DNA of 64,000 nucleotides, from assembly GCA_011037195.1 (NCBI GenBank), contig JAAEAF010003819.1:1-64000 (forward strand), written 5' to 3'. The notes under the pieces were generated by a model. That model did not search any database. It had not been told where the DNA came from and saw only the letters and a program-made list of their open reading frames with translations. The stretch's first letter is position 1; each line of letters opens with the position of its first letter. The stretch comes from Triatoma infestans (taxonomy: Eukaryota > Arthropoda > Insecta > Hemiptera > Reduviidae). Shown here piece after piece: positions 33,275 through 44,890 of the stretch. The position numbers and the translations under genes are program-made.

Positions 33275-33610
33275 CTACACCTCGCCTCTTATACTACTAA
33301 GAGATGTAAGCGTATTCAGCTACAAAAACCTCACTGTTGTGTATTGGCTATGTGTGTGTCATTACCAGCACACACTTCTAAAAGTCCACACTGATCACTA
33401 CGACCTATTAATGTTCTCATAATGACGTAGACAAATTTTTATCATTTTTAATATCAACCAGTTTACTATCTCTCTTTTATTATCCAACAGCATCATCATA
33501 TATTCGTCTATTTTCATCTTATAAGCCCTAGTCGAAAATGATATATTGTGTTATCTTTCGGGTGGTGAGGGAACGGTTAAAAAGTGAAGACAATTAAAAT
33601 AAAAATAAAA
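32831..33610. other. AT-rich spacer
   Basis: No gene. A TA run lies at about 33244-33275. Confidence 0.5.
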
Positions 33611-33614
33611 AAAA

Positions 33615-33730
33615 GTAAAAAAATCAGATATGAAACACTTAACATGACTTTCATTACAATATAGTTATTACAAATACAAAATTTATAAGTTTTCTTTATA
33701 TTTGAAATGATTATTCATCTAACTTAACAT
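33615..33730 (-). repeat. Family H terminal relic
   Basis: AAATCAGATATGAAACACTT, AACATGACTTTC and CAAAATTTATAAG match the TCTGG end in minus orientation with many changes. Confidence 0.5.
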
Positions 33731-33904
33731 AAATATAGAGATTGTAGGAGTATGTAATTCTATCCAATGCAGGTCATAGTTGAATGATTACAATCAAAAA
33801 TCTAGAGGACAGCGCCAATAATATTTAAAAACCCAAACAACATTTAAAATTTTACATCACAGATTCCATAGAATCATTTCTAAATATCAATTTAATAAAA
33901 TTAA

Positions 33905-34195
33905 TGATTACGGAAAAGCAAGCGATGATAGCCTACTCCTTTTTTGTGGCCATCGATTAGTTTCAGGCGTTCGTCCAACATCGGAACAGTATGATAACAT
34001 AGACTTGCACCCAGGGAGTGTATCAATTAAATTTGCTCTGTGCAAGTCTATTTTATCACACTGTTTTAACAAAAACATCCTGATAATGGGCGAACGCCTA
34101 TAACTGGTCGATGACCACAAAAAAGGAGCAAGCTATCACGGAAAATATCACTGATGCTTTTCAGCTCTGCGGAACCAACCAAAACAATCATCAGA
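33905..34195. mobile_element. IR-A palindromic element, diverged copy
   Basis: Left arm: TTTTGTGGCCATCGATTAG, TTTCAGGCGTTCG. Right arm: CATCCTGATAATGGGCGAAC, ACTGGTCGATGACCAC. The centre pairs ATAACATAGACTTGCAC with GTGCAAGTCTATTTTAT. The right arm extends to GATGCTTTTCAGCTCTGCGG and AACCAACC, matching the outer left arm of the 16845 copy. Here the left arm is the truncated one. The hammerhead-like cores are mutated (CTGATAA; CTATAACTGGTC). Confidence 0.75.
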
Positions 34196-35555
34196 AATAT
34201 TTTCCTTGACCAGATCTTTATAAATACATCTTGTAAAGTGGCAGATTGTTGACAAGAATTAACTTAGCTCCTATGTCAAATAGTCGACCAGTTTACTTTG
34301 TAAAAATGAAATCGTTAATGTCTGGTCTATAAATTTCAAATAAGGTTTAGGTTCAAGCATTGTCAGTTCCTAAAGATACTGGGCGTAGTGAGGCTTTATC
34401 CGTAATAAAATGAGAAGTTTTTGATTTGTCAGTGAAAAAAATAGTTTGGATTTTTTTTCACCACGGATTTTACTGAACCATTGTTGGAGTGAGTTAGCGA
34501 AATGTGCCTGTAGATCGCGAATTTTGAAACGGAAGCAAGATATGGAAATACCAATCAACGAATGTATAGAGAGTGGTATTCGGAATAGTTGGCATAATAG
34601 GCGCTGACAATGTTTACATATTGTAACTGTTGGAAAGTATATTTTCTTAAGTTTAATCGGTACTTATCCTCGAATAATTGGCCAACGGAAGACAAATTTC
34701 TTTGTGAAATTAGTTTGAAACAAATTAAGTGAAACCAATTAACAATATCGATTATTATGTCTATACAAATATCGATTATATTATAAAATATTAAAAAAAA
34801 AAAAATCAAAACCAGAAGTACGTAATTGTGTGCTCTGTATTTCAAAGAGGCAGTTTCAGACCAAACTGTTATATATTCCAAGCCGATATTTTTACTCTTA
34901 CCTATTTATAGTGAATGCGGTAACTGAATATTCTTTGTATGTATATCTTTCATGGATAACACTAAGCATGCATAATGTAATAGATGAAGAGAACAGACTT
35001 TTTTGTGAAACTTTTGTACAAAGCGTGAAAAAAAATAAATAAATAAAACTCAGTATACTATTTCCCTTAACAAAGTTTTGTATAATAATTGTTGAAGGAA
35101 GTAAATCAAAATATGCTGGAGGTAAACTGATCACGTACTTTACTGGCTAAGTGCAACTAAATCTCCCTTATAATGCACTTTATTATTTATCTTTTAATTT
35201 TAATTTTTTTTACCTTGTTTTCTGCAGTTCTATTGAAATTTCTGTTGCTACAATTTACTTTGTTTGTTAATTTTGTAATGTAGACAAAACAAATCTAAGT
35301 TAAACAGAGAAATGTTGGCCAGAACGCCTAAATTGCTTTCTGATCACTGAAATATTGAATTGTACATTATTTCATGATATATAAATCAAGATATTATTAT
35401 CGATATCAACTTAAATTTTAAAGATCTTCCTCCCAACAGAACTTCCTATCTTATGCACTTCTCTTTTTGAATATTCTTTGCAATAGGATTGCCCAACAAA
35501 GAAAAAGCTTTCGGAGACCACTTGATCCCAAATCCCTTAAAAAAAAAAATCTGCC
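34196..35555. other. Spacer, nothing recognised
   Basis: AT-rich. The frames at 34555-34881 and 34898-35134 are low-complexity and have no known domain. Confidence 0.45.
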
Positions 35556-35559
35556 TCAG

Positions 35560-36720
35560 AAAGCTATCGGCTTCCTAGAGTCCATAACGCTTGCCCTCGA
35601 CTAGGATACTTTCCTAAAAGTTGGAAGAATGCATTAGTAAAAATATTTCAAAAAGCTGGTATAAGCCCAAAAAGTGTTCCCAACAGTTATCAACCGATCA
35701 GCCTCTTTAACTCCCTTTCGAAAATACTCGAGGAAAAAATAATTTACAAAAATTCTTTTAAAACACTAGACTGACACAAATATAATTTCACCACATTAGT
35801 TCAGAGATTCGGACTGAAACATTCACCAGTATAACAATTCAAAAGAATCACATAATACATTGTAAACAATTTTGAAGGAATCAAAATATCGATAGCGATA
35901 TTTCGTGATATAGATGCCGCATTAGACACGTTTGGCATCTAGACTTCTCTAGAAACTTAGAACATAAACGCAAAGGGATTAAATTATTCAAATTAAAAGG
36001 ACTTTTTTGCAAAACAGAATGTTCCACAAGACTTAAACATACTATGTATGCCTGCCGAAAAATTCTAGCGAGACTACCAAAGGGAGCAATCATGAGTCCT
36101 ATCCTCTTCAACCTCTATTGCTCGTACATACCTAAATATTTTTCAGTGACTTTAGCGACATAAGCGAATGATACAAAGTTAGCCTCAAACAATTAAGTTA
36201 AACCTCATGCAACAAAGATATTAATAAAAGCACCAACAGATATCAAATGATTTTTATATCAAATTGGTTCCAAAGATAGAAACTGTTTAAAAGTTTAAAT
36301 CCTTCCACCACGGAAGGATAGCTATGATCTTCACTCTTTGGAGATTCCGGAATGAAGTCTTTGTAAACTTAAAATTAACATCCAAGAAATCCCTTGGAAG
36401 CAAAATGACCAAGAAATCCTAGATATAAGACTCTTCCCATCAACTCTAAATAAACTACAAGCTACATTCAACTGAAACACTGTATATCCACTTATTAACA
36501 AAATCATACCATTGAAACTTCCTTGCACACGCTTTTCTTTCTGTATAAGACACTCCTCCAGACCTCTTCTGACATTTGGCCGCCGCCCAGTCTGGATAAC
36601 AACTAGTAAACAAACTGACGAAACGATTACAGGCATTTAAAAAACAAAAAGTACCATGAACTGAATTAAATTCCATTTGGTTAACCAGAACCAAAAATAC
36701 ACACAGAACTCGGCATATAC
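35560..36720 (+). pseudogene. Jockey-like LINE reverse transcriptase, heavily decayed
   Basis: Plus-strand pieces in shifting frames follow the Jockey RT order: LGYFPKSWKNALVKIFQKAG, NSYQPISLFNSLSKILEEKI, RFGLKHSPV, RYFVIDMDA-like with AFDT in mutated form (35905-35935), LPKGAIMSPILFNLYCSYIP, and a degenerate YADD equivalent (AND-T, about 36160-36175). A C-terminal part extends to about 36720. The copy has many stops and frameshifts. Neither endonuclease nor poly-A tail is seen, so both element ends are uncertain. It is more diverged than the Jockey-like copies at 40776 and 54461, and probably older. Confidence 0.75.
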
Positions 36721-37640
36721 TATACCTAGGCTATACTTTTGACATTTCTTTCAGTTTATTGTAATCACTTTGCGTGTAAAACTCTGCATTGGCAATTCAG
36801 AAGCTGTATGAATAAGGGATAGAAGATTAGCAGGAAAGTATGATAGGGAGGGTGGTGAAGACCACGACTTTGCTGTAAACTATTTAGAGTATATATATAT
36901 ATATATAGTTTTGAGTCATTTAATGGAGTAACCAATCTTGCCAATTTGGACCGATCAAGCGAACAGAAGGGAATTATTTTATTGACAATTCTTGTCAACA
37001 AAGGGTCCACAGCTAGCTTAATGCCATTATTATAGAATATTGGATCATTAAAATGGACGATGGAGACTTGTTGGAATTTAAGGACATAAATAAAGGGATA
37101 ATGTCCAACAATAAGAGAGTGGAAACAATTTAAAAGCATGCCACACCTTTATGATGTAGTATGAAGATAGATTACTTATACTTGAAGAAAATTATACCAA
37201 CCAAAGGAGAACGGACTATATTGAAGTTACTAATCATATCTACATTATACTATGGGATATATATTTATTCAAAGGAATGTCGCCATCAGTTTTGATGTGT
37301 GTGTGTCGGCCGTGGAAAAAAAAAGAAGAAATCAATCATTGGACATATCTTATAAAGTGTAGTATGAGAAAGGAAGATATAGTGATGTGGTCCGAGGTCC
37401 CGATCTTGATGGTGGCTGAATGACGGCCAGTACTTGCCAGCAGGGAGTAAAATGATATCTATCGCGCAACCATATAATAACTTCTCTCCAATCTAAAGAA
37501 GTAGTGGTATACTTCTGTACATTAAGTAATCGGCCGATATGGTCGGCTCTCAATCAACAAACACAATGTCTTACTTCAGCCACATTACCTTTTTATCTTC
37601 AGCCACTTCTGTAACGTATTTGTCAGTCATCTATTTGAAA
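36721..37640. other. AT-rich spacer
   Basis: No gene. A TA run is at about 36890-36907. Confidence 0.5.
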
Positions 37641-37944
37641 ATAAAAATCTGGTGTGAAACACTCACACGACTTTCTCTTACTGCAGAATTATAATGGAGA
37701 AATTTTCTTCAAACTTATAATTCTTACAAGATGTTTAATTGTCTTCAATATTACATCAATGGGAGAATCTAAGTTTAATAAAAGCCACTATTTTTAAAGC
37801 TTATCTTCCAGGACACCTTAAATGAACTTTCTCAGAAGAAAGTTTCAAACATAAGTGACAGGACTCTGTTACGTGTAGTTTGTATACCAAATTTAGTGAA
37901 ATCCATCAGGGTTTAATGTTTTGCTACTCTTAATTATGTAGATA

Positions 37945-37971
37945 TACGAGGATGGGATGATAAGTTTCCGA
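37945..37971 (+). repeat. mariner 5' terminal inverted repeat
   Basis: 27 bp, perfectly complementary to 39121-39147. Confidence 0.95.
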
Positions 37972-38091
37972 TTTCCAAGAGATGGCGCTTACAGCGCATT
38001 TGACTACGCCATCTAGAAATGCCATCTTTCTTTAGTATAACCTAAAAATCTATATAAAGAAAAACCTATAAAGTTTTGCTGTTTTCCAAGT

Positions 38092-39060
38092 ATGCAAAAA
38101 ATTGAAGTGCAAGCCGGTATAAAATTTTTTTTTTTCAAAGGTTCATCTTCTACAGAGATCAAGTCGGAGTTATTCGCAACAATGGGGGGGAGTCTACTCC
38201 ATCATTTACAACTGACTTTAAATGTGGTCGTACGAGCACTGAAAGATGCTGGGTGTTCGGAAGAACAAAATCGGTTACAACCAAACAAATTATCCAAAAA
38301 ATCGTTTGAAATTGACAGAGATAGCTGAGATTGCTGGCACATCGAAAGAAAGGGCGCGTCACGTCCTAACTGAAATCTTGGGGAGTGAAAAACTGACTTT
38401 GGGAATGCAGGGTGGGTGCCGCCTTTGCTGATATCCGATCAAAAACTGCCATGCGTGATGATATCAGAACAATGTTCGGCACTCTATGTGTCCAACCAAA
38501 CGACTTATTGCGGAGGTTTATTACTGTGGACGAAACCTGGATCCATCATTTTCCGTTCGAGTCCAAACAGCAATTGAAACAGGAGACAGGAAAGGGAGAA
38601 CCAACGCCGAAAAAGGACCATCAGTAGGGCCACACTTTGTTGGGAAGAAATCTTGTTGGGAGATTTTTTTAGAAAAGGGCAGGATGATTAACGCCGAATA
38701 TCATTCCAACATTCTGGACCAGTTGAAGTAAAAAAATTAAGGAAAAAAGGCTAGTTATAGCTCAGAAGAATGTTCTGTTTCATCAGGACAACGCTTCCAG
38801 CCACAAAGCTCTCAGTGTGATGGCTAAAATTTATGAACTGAAGTTCAAAGTTGTGCCGCTTGCATCCTATTCACCAGTCTTGGTTGGCCCTTTCGGATTT
38901 CAACCTCTTCCCAAAACTGAAAAAAATTCCATTCTGAGAAGAAATATGGACTCAGCTCTGAAGTCATCTCAGCGACGAATGCCTATTTTGCAGACTTGGA
39001 CGAAAGCGCCTACATAGAAGGAATCCTTGCGGCTAGAGCACTCCGGTGGCGCAAGTTGTA
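38092..39060 (+). pseudogene. mariner transposase, inactivated
   Basis: The protein would bind the terminal repeats and cut and paste the element. The N-terminal part (MQKIEVQAGIKF) and a helix-turn-helix piece (LTEIAEIAGTSKERARHVL) lie in different frames. The first catalytic Asp is in ITVDETWIHHF (about 38525) and the second in LFHQDNASSHKA (about 38775-38810). The third block, normally YSPDLAPSD, reads YSPVLVGPFG (about 38868), so the third catalytic Asp is lost. C-terminal ADLDESAYIEGI and LQGDFVEK appear after more frameshifts. This is a DD34D-type mariner, clearly non-autonomous now. Confidence 0.9.
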
Positions 39061-39120
39061 AATTTACAAGGAGATTTTGTGGAGAAATAAAATATTATTT
39101 TTGTTTATTCCTTGTTAAGG

Positions 39121-39147
39121 TCGGAAACTTATCATCCCATCCTCGTA
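39121..39147 (-). repeat. mariner 3' terminal inverted repeat
   Basis: Perfect inverted copy of 37945-37971, followed by the TA target duplication. Confidence 0.95.
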
Positions 39148-39545
39148 TACTTGTTAATCTAAAACTTGCGGTGTCAAGGGTACCTGCATTTATATATCTA
39201 CGTATCTATAAGCTATCTATAGATATTAATAAAATAGTTGGTTCAACCGTAGATTTATATTAAATTATCACTTTGGAGGAAACTCGAATGACATTGTCCT
39301 TCCCCCTTTCACAATACCCCTAATTACACTTTAAAATTTATAATCTTTATCATGAAAACTGCAGAATACTAAATGAAAAAATAAAACATTCCCTAAAATC
39401 GCACACATCCAGTTAACTAATTTTTTTCAAATTCACACATGAATTTTGAAATTGTGACCACGCACACCTAAATGGAGGAAAGAAAGAAATAATTGCTCTA
39501 GTGAAAACTCTATTTGGAAAGTGTGACATGATGTAATAATAACTG

Positions 39546-40265
39546 GTAAAACAGCTCCAAGAGAAAATATTTTTTGAATAAGAGTGTTCGATCAATAACC
39601 TAGTTCTCTTTTCTTAGATTAATTTCACAACATTAAAGGTATTACAATTAAATTTATAGTATTAATTGCTATTTCTGAACACAAGTAAATAACTGACATT
39701 AATAAGAAAGAGTAGAAAAGAGGGCTATGGTAATGAAGAGAAGAAGCCCTTAGTATAGTGGAGAAATGGCGTGTTAACTAGGAAAACAATAAATAAATAC
39801 AATGTTTAGTTTACATTAAAGCAATAGTAAATAAAAGGTAATAAATTTGAACACTATCAACTCCATTTTGTTACAGATTATATCTTATTGAGTTTGTTCC
39901 CATTCTATAAAATGAAGATACCTATTTCTACTATTTCACACTGTAAAGACTGACTTCCGACAGGTCCATTTTACTATCTTCTTATCATTAAAATTTAGTG
40001 ATTCCATGGATTTTTAACGCCATTGTCTTTTACCATATAGATAAGATTAAATGAAGACATGAATATCTAAACGTGAACATTTTCAATGTTAATTATAAAC
40101 ATTGCATTTAACAAGAATTTCTAATTTTATTACAGTTCAGATTCTAAAGCTTTTGTTCTTTTAAAAGTATCGCTCAAAAGTAATTGTAAAAGAGTATACC
40201 TATTTCTGTTTTCATAAGAAATTAGGTATTCTATTTATTATTAGAAAATAACAAAAATAATTGTT
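39546..40265. other. AT-rich spacer
   Basis: No gene or recognised element. Confidence 0.5.
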
Positions 40266-40775
40266 CAATTTCCGTATACTTCTACCACCAGATGATAGAA
40301 CAGTAATTGAAACGAAATGACATCCCTTTTGAGACAAGCCAACATCCCAGCTACCCTAAGTCCCACTAAAATTAATTTTTCCTCACAATGAATAATATGT
40401 TCGAGATCAAAACTTTATTGTCAAGTCCCATGCTAGCGATTAATCTAAATATCAAGTTTGAACTTTCTACGATTTTCACTTTTCAAGTTATTTTCCCAGA
40501 GAAATATTTCAAATGAAAGTTGAAGAGATCTCTGTATGTGTAGTTGATATAAGAAGTTTGAAGAAAATCGTCCGAACCATTTTTGTGAAAATCGCAAGAA
40601 ATTGAAAAAAAAAAAACACTCAGTAAAGTGGTACTTCCGGTTGAGGAATTTTGACAGATGACCTAATGTCGGATCCCATGGTGATGTCTAAGTGGAATAT
40701 CAAGTTTGAACATTCTACGATTTTTCGTTTTTGAGCTATGCAGTTCACATACACAGAGTCACAGAGACCATTTTC

Positions 40776-41632
40776 CCTTCTCAAAACTTATGCAGATGAC
40801 ACTGCAATTCTCTCTCCTCATCCTGATCCTGTAATTTCATATAGAAACCTACAAAATCATTTAACTGAAATAGAAACCTGGTTCAAAAAATGGAAAATTC
40901 AAATTAATGAAAGCAAATGCCAGCAAATCACCTTCACACTACGCCGGATCACTCTTCCACCTCTATTCTATAACCATGTCCCTCTTCCAACTGTTGATGT
41001 CGTCCGCTATCTTGGGCTGTATATCAACAAAAGGTTAACTTGGAATCCCCATACACGACTGAAAAGACAGGAACTCACTACACGATACAGACTTGTTAAA
41101 AGACTTCTCGATAATAGATCACGACTTTCATTAGAAAACAAACGACTAATATATACGTCATTTCTTAAACCAATATGGACATACGGACTTGAACTGTGGG
41201 GTTCAACCAGGCGTTCAAACCTCCAACGTATCCAATCCCAACAATCCAAAATCCTTAGAACCATAGTTAATGCTCCCTATTATGTATCAAATTTAACTAT
41301 CCACAATGACCTCAATATCCCTTTCCTTAAAGATATCATCAAAATCCGCTACAAAAAATTTCACAAACCTTTATCCTCTCATTGCAACCCTCTCGTTCGT
41401 CGACTTTCATCCCGGACACTCCCTGATAATCCTCCCAGACGTCTGCGGCGAATGTGGCCTCGTGATCTCTTAATGGATGAAAGTAACTAAACTAGTAAGG
41501 AGTGTCCACCATTGGGTGACTTCTCCGCTCATTTATATTTTGTTATTTATTAGTGTTGTCTTATTTATTGCTCTCATCAAATTTACTTATGACAATAAAT
41601 CTGTCGGTGTAAATATATATATAAAAAAAGAG
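40776..41632 (+). mobile_element. Jockey-like LINE 3' fragment with target-site duplication
   Basis: Flanked by AGAGACCATTTTC (40763-40775) and AGAGGCCATTTTC (41633-41645), identical but for one base. It is 5'-truncated inside the RT. The 3' UTR (41491-41632) holds CCATTGGGTGACTTCTCCG and CAATAAATC, then an A-rich tail. The UTR resembles that of the copy at 54461 (CCATTGGGTAGCTTCTCC), so the two are one family. Confidence 0.9.
40777..41490 (+). pseudogene. Jockey-like reverse transcriptase, C-terminal part
   Basis: The frame is uninterrupted from the 5' truncation to TAA at 41488-41490. It begins just before YADD (TYADDTAIL, about 40786-40812). Then come WFKKWKIQINESK, VVRYLGLYINKRLTWNPH, KPIWTYGLELWGST, LRTIVNAPYYVSN and PFLKDIIKIRYKKFH, the usual Jockey order after the catalytic box. 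No RNase H follows, which fits Jockey and not I/R1. It lacks most of the RT and the endonuclease, so the protein cannot work, but the absence of stops points to a recent insertion. The upstream Met at 40738 lies in family H and is not a real start. Confidence 0.88.
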
Positions 41633-41759
41633 AGAGGCCATTTTCTAAAAACCAGGGAATCTCAAGACGTGTATCACGGGTGCAAAATGTGATACCGAAA
41701 ATTTGACACTATCCTAATACTATCTCTTCCCAGCAGTAAGAGGCAGAAGACTCATATTA

Positions 41760-42600
41760 TCTCTAAGGGAAGGAAGTGCCCAATTAGAACGAGTAAGAAA
41801 AAGTGCAATTTTAATCGTGCATTTGCCTATAAAATGTTGAATTATATTTCACAGGGGTGCAGAAAAAATGCTCAGCAAAAATTAAATTGAAGTAAAGTTT
41901 TGTTGCTTTGGTTTTAAATTGCAAATAATTTGCATAATAGTTTTTTTGTTTTTTTTTTTACTTTTTTGGAGAATTCACAATTACGATAAGAGATGTTGCA
42001 GTTAAGATTAGAAACAAATAATGGTAAGAAAAGGAGACGAAATATTCCGCAATATAAAAGAGATATCACTACCAAGTTAAAGAGATAACATAAATATTTA
42101 CAACACACAAATACATTCACACACAGTGTGGCAGCCGGTAGTGAGTGTGATGTCCCCTGCTGTTCCAGAACACGGGCGGTCCTAACACTCTCATTCGGTA
42201 AGGCGTTTCTTTCTTCTTTTTTCTTTGACTTATTGCTGCCGATATGTTATTACAAGAAGAAGGCACATTTCGGATTCAAAACGCATATGTACCCACCACC
42301 GTCTATCGCACCAGTTTTACAAAACGAAAAATAACACAAAAATAAATTTTTAAACAGTTTGGAATAATGATTAGTTTTCATTAATAATACTACTACTTTA
42401 ATAACTTCTGTTTCGTTTTTATTTTATAATATTAATAATTTTGATATTTAACTAATTAAGTGTTTTAACAAGAACATATTTTATTTCTTCACAGTTTTGT
42501 TTAAATATTTACTTTTTTATATTTTGAAGCCTTTTATAATTGCTTGAAAAATACAATTTTCATTTTGAATTATTTGAAAATATATTTAATTTGTAAGGAG
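41760..42600. other. Spacer
   Basis: No recognised gene. A short frame at 42128-42334 contains a possible exon end (CTCATTCG followed by GTAAGG) but matches no family I know. Confidence 0.4.
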
Positions 42601-42655
42601 TTGTTTATATGGCAATGGCTAAAGAAGTTTTTTAAAGAAAAAAGAATTCTTTGTT

Positions 42656-42695
42656 GCTCTACGTTTCGGACACCATTGGAGCCCTTCTTCAGGTG
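42656..42695 (-). ncRNA. Hammerhead-ribozyme-like motif of Penelope type
   Basis: Minus-strand order: GCAC, CTGAAGA, A, GGGC, a loop of about 9 nt, GTCC, GAAACGTA, GAGC. CTGANGA and GAAA form the hammerhead core, GGGC/GTCC pair as stem II, and ACGT is self-complementary for a dimeric stem III. Cleavage would follow GTA. Stem I (GAGC against GCAC) has one mismatch. This resembles minimal hammerheads in Penelope-like element terminal repeats. Surrounding DNA to about 42950 may be the rest of such a repeat, but no Penelope RT is seen. Confidence 0.5.
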
Positions 42696-42956
42696 CTCTT
42701 TAAGGTAGGACAGGAGTGTATAAGTTGAGAACGTTGACATTGAAAAATCTGCGATTCTATCCCCGTTCTACTTGCGATTCGGTTTTACAATTTCGCTATA
42801 TTTAATAGAAATCCAGAGTAGGTCTCCGTACCATCATTATTTAGTAGGTATATATTACCCAATCCTTAAATAAAGGCTTGACAAAGACTCGGTATAAACG
42901 AAGATGTTCAGATTTTTGTCTACCTAGTAGTTGACCTCATTGCACCTTGACAAGCA

Positions 42957-43560
42957 ATGACTGCGCCTTCCTTCCTACCTACCTACCTACGCCGGCGCTA
43001 CGGCCGTACAAGAGCCTGGGTCTCTTCCACAATCCTACTCAACTTTTCTCTTTCCTGGGCGTGTCTTCTCCATCTTCTCACTCCCATTCTCTTCAATAAT
43101 TCTTCCACATCTCCTAGCCATCTCAGTCGGACTGGTTTTTCCTCACAAAGGTTACCAAGTTTGGTTTATTATACATTTGACGGAGCACAGCGTTCTTTCT
43201 TATCCTCCAGCACCCATTTTCCCAGATAGCTCCATATATTCTTCTGAGTATCTTCCTTACCTTCCTATATATTTAGCAGTCTCTCTGTTTCTTTCGTAAG
43301 TACCCAGGTTTCACAACTACATGTGACCACAGTCTCATGATTGTTTTATAAATATGGAACTTCGCTCTGTTTGTCAGGCCTCTAAACTTCAGCGGTTTCT
43401 GAAGTGCGAAATAGCACTTGTTCCCGGAGCCACTTTGGCCTTAATCTCTTCAGGGTTTCATACTGTTGCGAGGGCTCCTAAATATTTAAACTGAATGTTT
43501 TGAATATGCCTTTGCCTTCCACCGACTCATAATAAATATCGTCACCCAAAAATCTACTGA
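42957..43560 (-). pseudogene. LINE reverse transcriptase C-terminal fragment
   Basis: Minus-strand pieces in several frames: DDIYYESVEGKG, FRGLTNRAKFHIYKTIMR, CETWVLTKETERLLNI, KILRRIYGAIWENGCWRIRK, and later RMGVRRWRRRAQEREK and IVEETQALVRP. This is the usual end of many LINE ORFs (a C-E-T-W block, an R-I-Y/F-G block, WRIR-x-N, a basic WRR-x-A block). The catalytic YADD region is absent. Clade unresolved; RTE- or CR1-like are options. Stops and frameshifts make it dead. Confidence 0.7.
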
Positions 43561-44359
43561 CCAAGTAATTAATTGACTTCTTAGTGACCAATCACCATTT
43601 TGGTCTTTCTAAGATAGTTCTTTTTAAAGAAAGAGAACGTTCTTTAAAGAAGAGAACTGGCTTCGCTAGTCTTTATACCAGCAATCTATTCCATGGGCAT
43701 GAAAATCATCTATGACACGATGGATAACTTGTTAAAGTAACTAGAGACACTATAGAATGACTATACTTTCGTACGAACTCATGCACCAAGTTGTTTATTG
43801 GCATATACATTCAGGGAATCATTAACTACTTGGTTCCATTAGCACATGTTTACATTTTTTTGGTCAGTTTGTGATCGGTTGACTGTTATTATCAGCAAAG
43901 AAGCTCACTTTATAATATTAACCTTTAAGTTAGACTTGATTTCGACTATGCAAAATGACTGTCGTTCAACAACGGGAAATCTCAAAATTTACCTAGATTT
44001 CGAACTTTTGCACCTTGTCGAAAAATGGCCTGTTAGAAAACGATAGCAACAACAGTTTCAATTAAATACAAGAAATCAATAAGTAAGCTGCTCTAGTTCA
44101 AACTACAAAACGGTCTAAAAATTTTAAAATTTGTAATGACTGGATTTGTTTTCCGGATAAGAACTAGTTTAAACTTACAAATATTATACTGGATGAATAA
44201 ATTAGACTTGTTATTTAGACGAGGCAGTAAGAAGACTTATAGATTTAAAGACGAGTCGATCGAAACATCGAAACGAGTCGATCACCATCCTGCCAACTTA
44301 ATTTCTCATCAAAAACTGTCTCTTTTGTAACTGAGATCTCCCCTTCTATACATAATTTG

Positions 44360-44361
<2 letters not shown>
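43561..44361. other. Spacer
   Basis: No gene or recognised repeat. Confidence 0.5.

Positions 44362-44409
<48 letters not shown>
44362..44409. repeat. (CT)n microsatellite
   Basis: Uninterrupted CT run of about 48 bp. Confidence 0.95.
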
Positions 44410-44411
<2 letters not shown>

Positions 44412-44701
44412 GGAATTGGGTGGAGCCTGTTGTTCAGGTGATAGAGTGGTTGCAGCGTTAGGGGCGTGTTGTAGGGTTGGTGTTGGTAGAGAGCGCTGTC
44501 GTGGCGTAGTGGTGGGTTGATTTCATCACAGATTGTTTTCATCAGTTGAACAAAACTGAAGATGGTTATAGATTAAAGGGTACATTTTATTAATTGTAGG
44601 GAAAGAGGTAAAACGGAATTTGCACAGAATATAATCTGTATAATTACAGAGCTTCAGTTTAATTGTTTAAATAGAATTATACATATATATATATATATAT
44701 A

Positions 44702-44890
44702 TAAGGCGCTTCAACATCCATGGCCACGTGCCCAGCCTCCGAACAGTGTTTACTCGTCGACAGACAGCACAAGTGAGCTGAAGAGGGCTCCTAGGAAGAG
44801 AAAATCTAAGGGGAGCACTGCTGGACTCGAATCTGGCACCTCCGCGTTGCTAGTCTAGCGCGCTATCACTGAGCTAATCCCTTCCCTAAA
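44702..44890 (-). mobile_element. SINE1 copy
   Basis: On the minus strand: AAGGGATTAGCTCAGTGATA, anticodon-loop CTAGCAA (AGC, Ala-like), B box GATTCGAGTCC, CTTCCTAGGAGCCC, a shortened middle, and tail CATGGATGTTGAAGCGCC. A TA run lies directly on its left (44682-44702). Confidence 0.85.

Larger units (their letters stand above)
37945..39147 (+). mobile_element. mariner-like DNA transposon with intact terminal inverted repeats
   Basis: Terminal inverted repeats of 27 bp at 37945-37971 and 39121-39147 are perfect complements (outer part TACGAGGATGGGATGATAAG). A TA dinucleotide flanks each end (37943-37944, 39148-39149), the expected mariner target duplication. Total length is 1203 bp. The internal gene is a decayed mariner transposase. 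The target is a family H repeat. Confidence 0.95.
37646..39545 (-). repeat. Family H repeat split by a mariner
   Basis: It starts TCTGGTGTGAAACACTCACA and CGACTTTCTCTTACTGC. Unit sequence runs to 37942, the mariner interrupts, and degraded unit sequence continues from 39150 (CTTTGGAGGAAACTCG near 39272; GTGAAAACTCTATTTGG near 39501). The end hairpin is lost around 39540. Confidence 0.7.
40270..41757 (-). repeat. Family H repeat split by a Jockey-like LINE
   Basis: Units: CCAGATGATAGAACAGTAAT (about 40288), TTTTCCCAGAGAAATATTTC, CAGTAAAGTGGTACTTCCGG (about 40620), GATTTTTCGTTTTTGAGC. The LINE interrupts at 40776. The copy resumes with CCATTTTCTAAAAACCAGGG and ends AATACTATCTCTTCCCAGC, then AGTAAGAGGCAGAAG. 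Confidence 0.75.

Noticed and set aside
42128..42334. Possible exon with a GTAAGG donor
   Set aside because: The only support is one donor-like site and a short frame; no start context, acceptor or homology could be shown.
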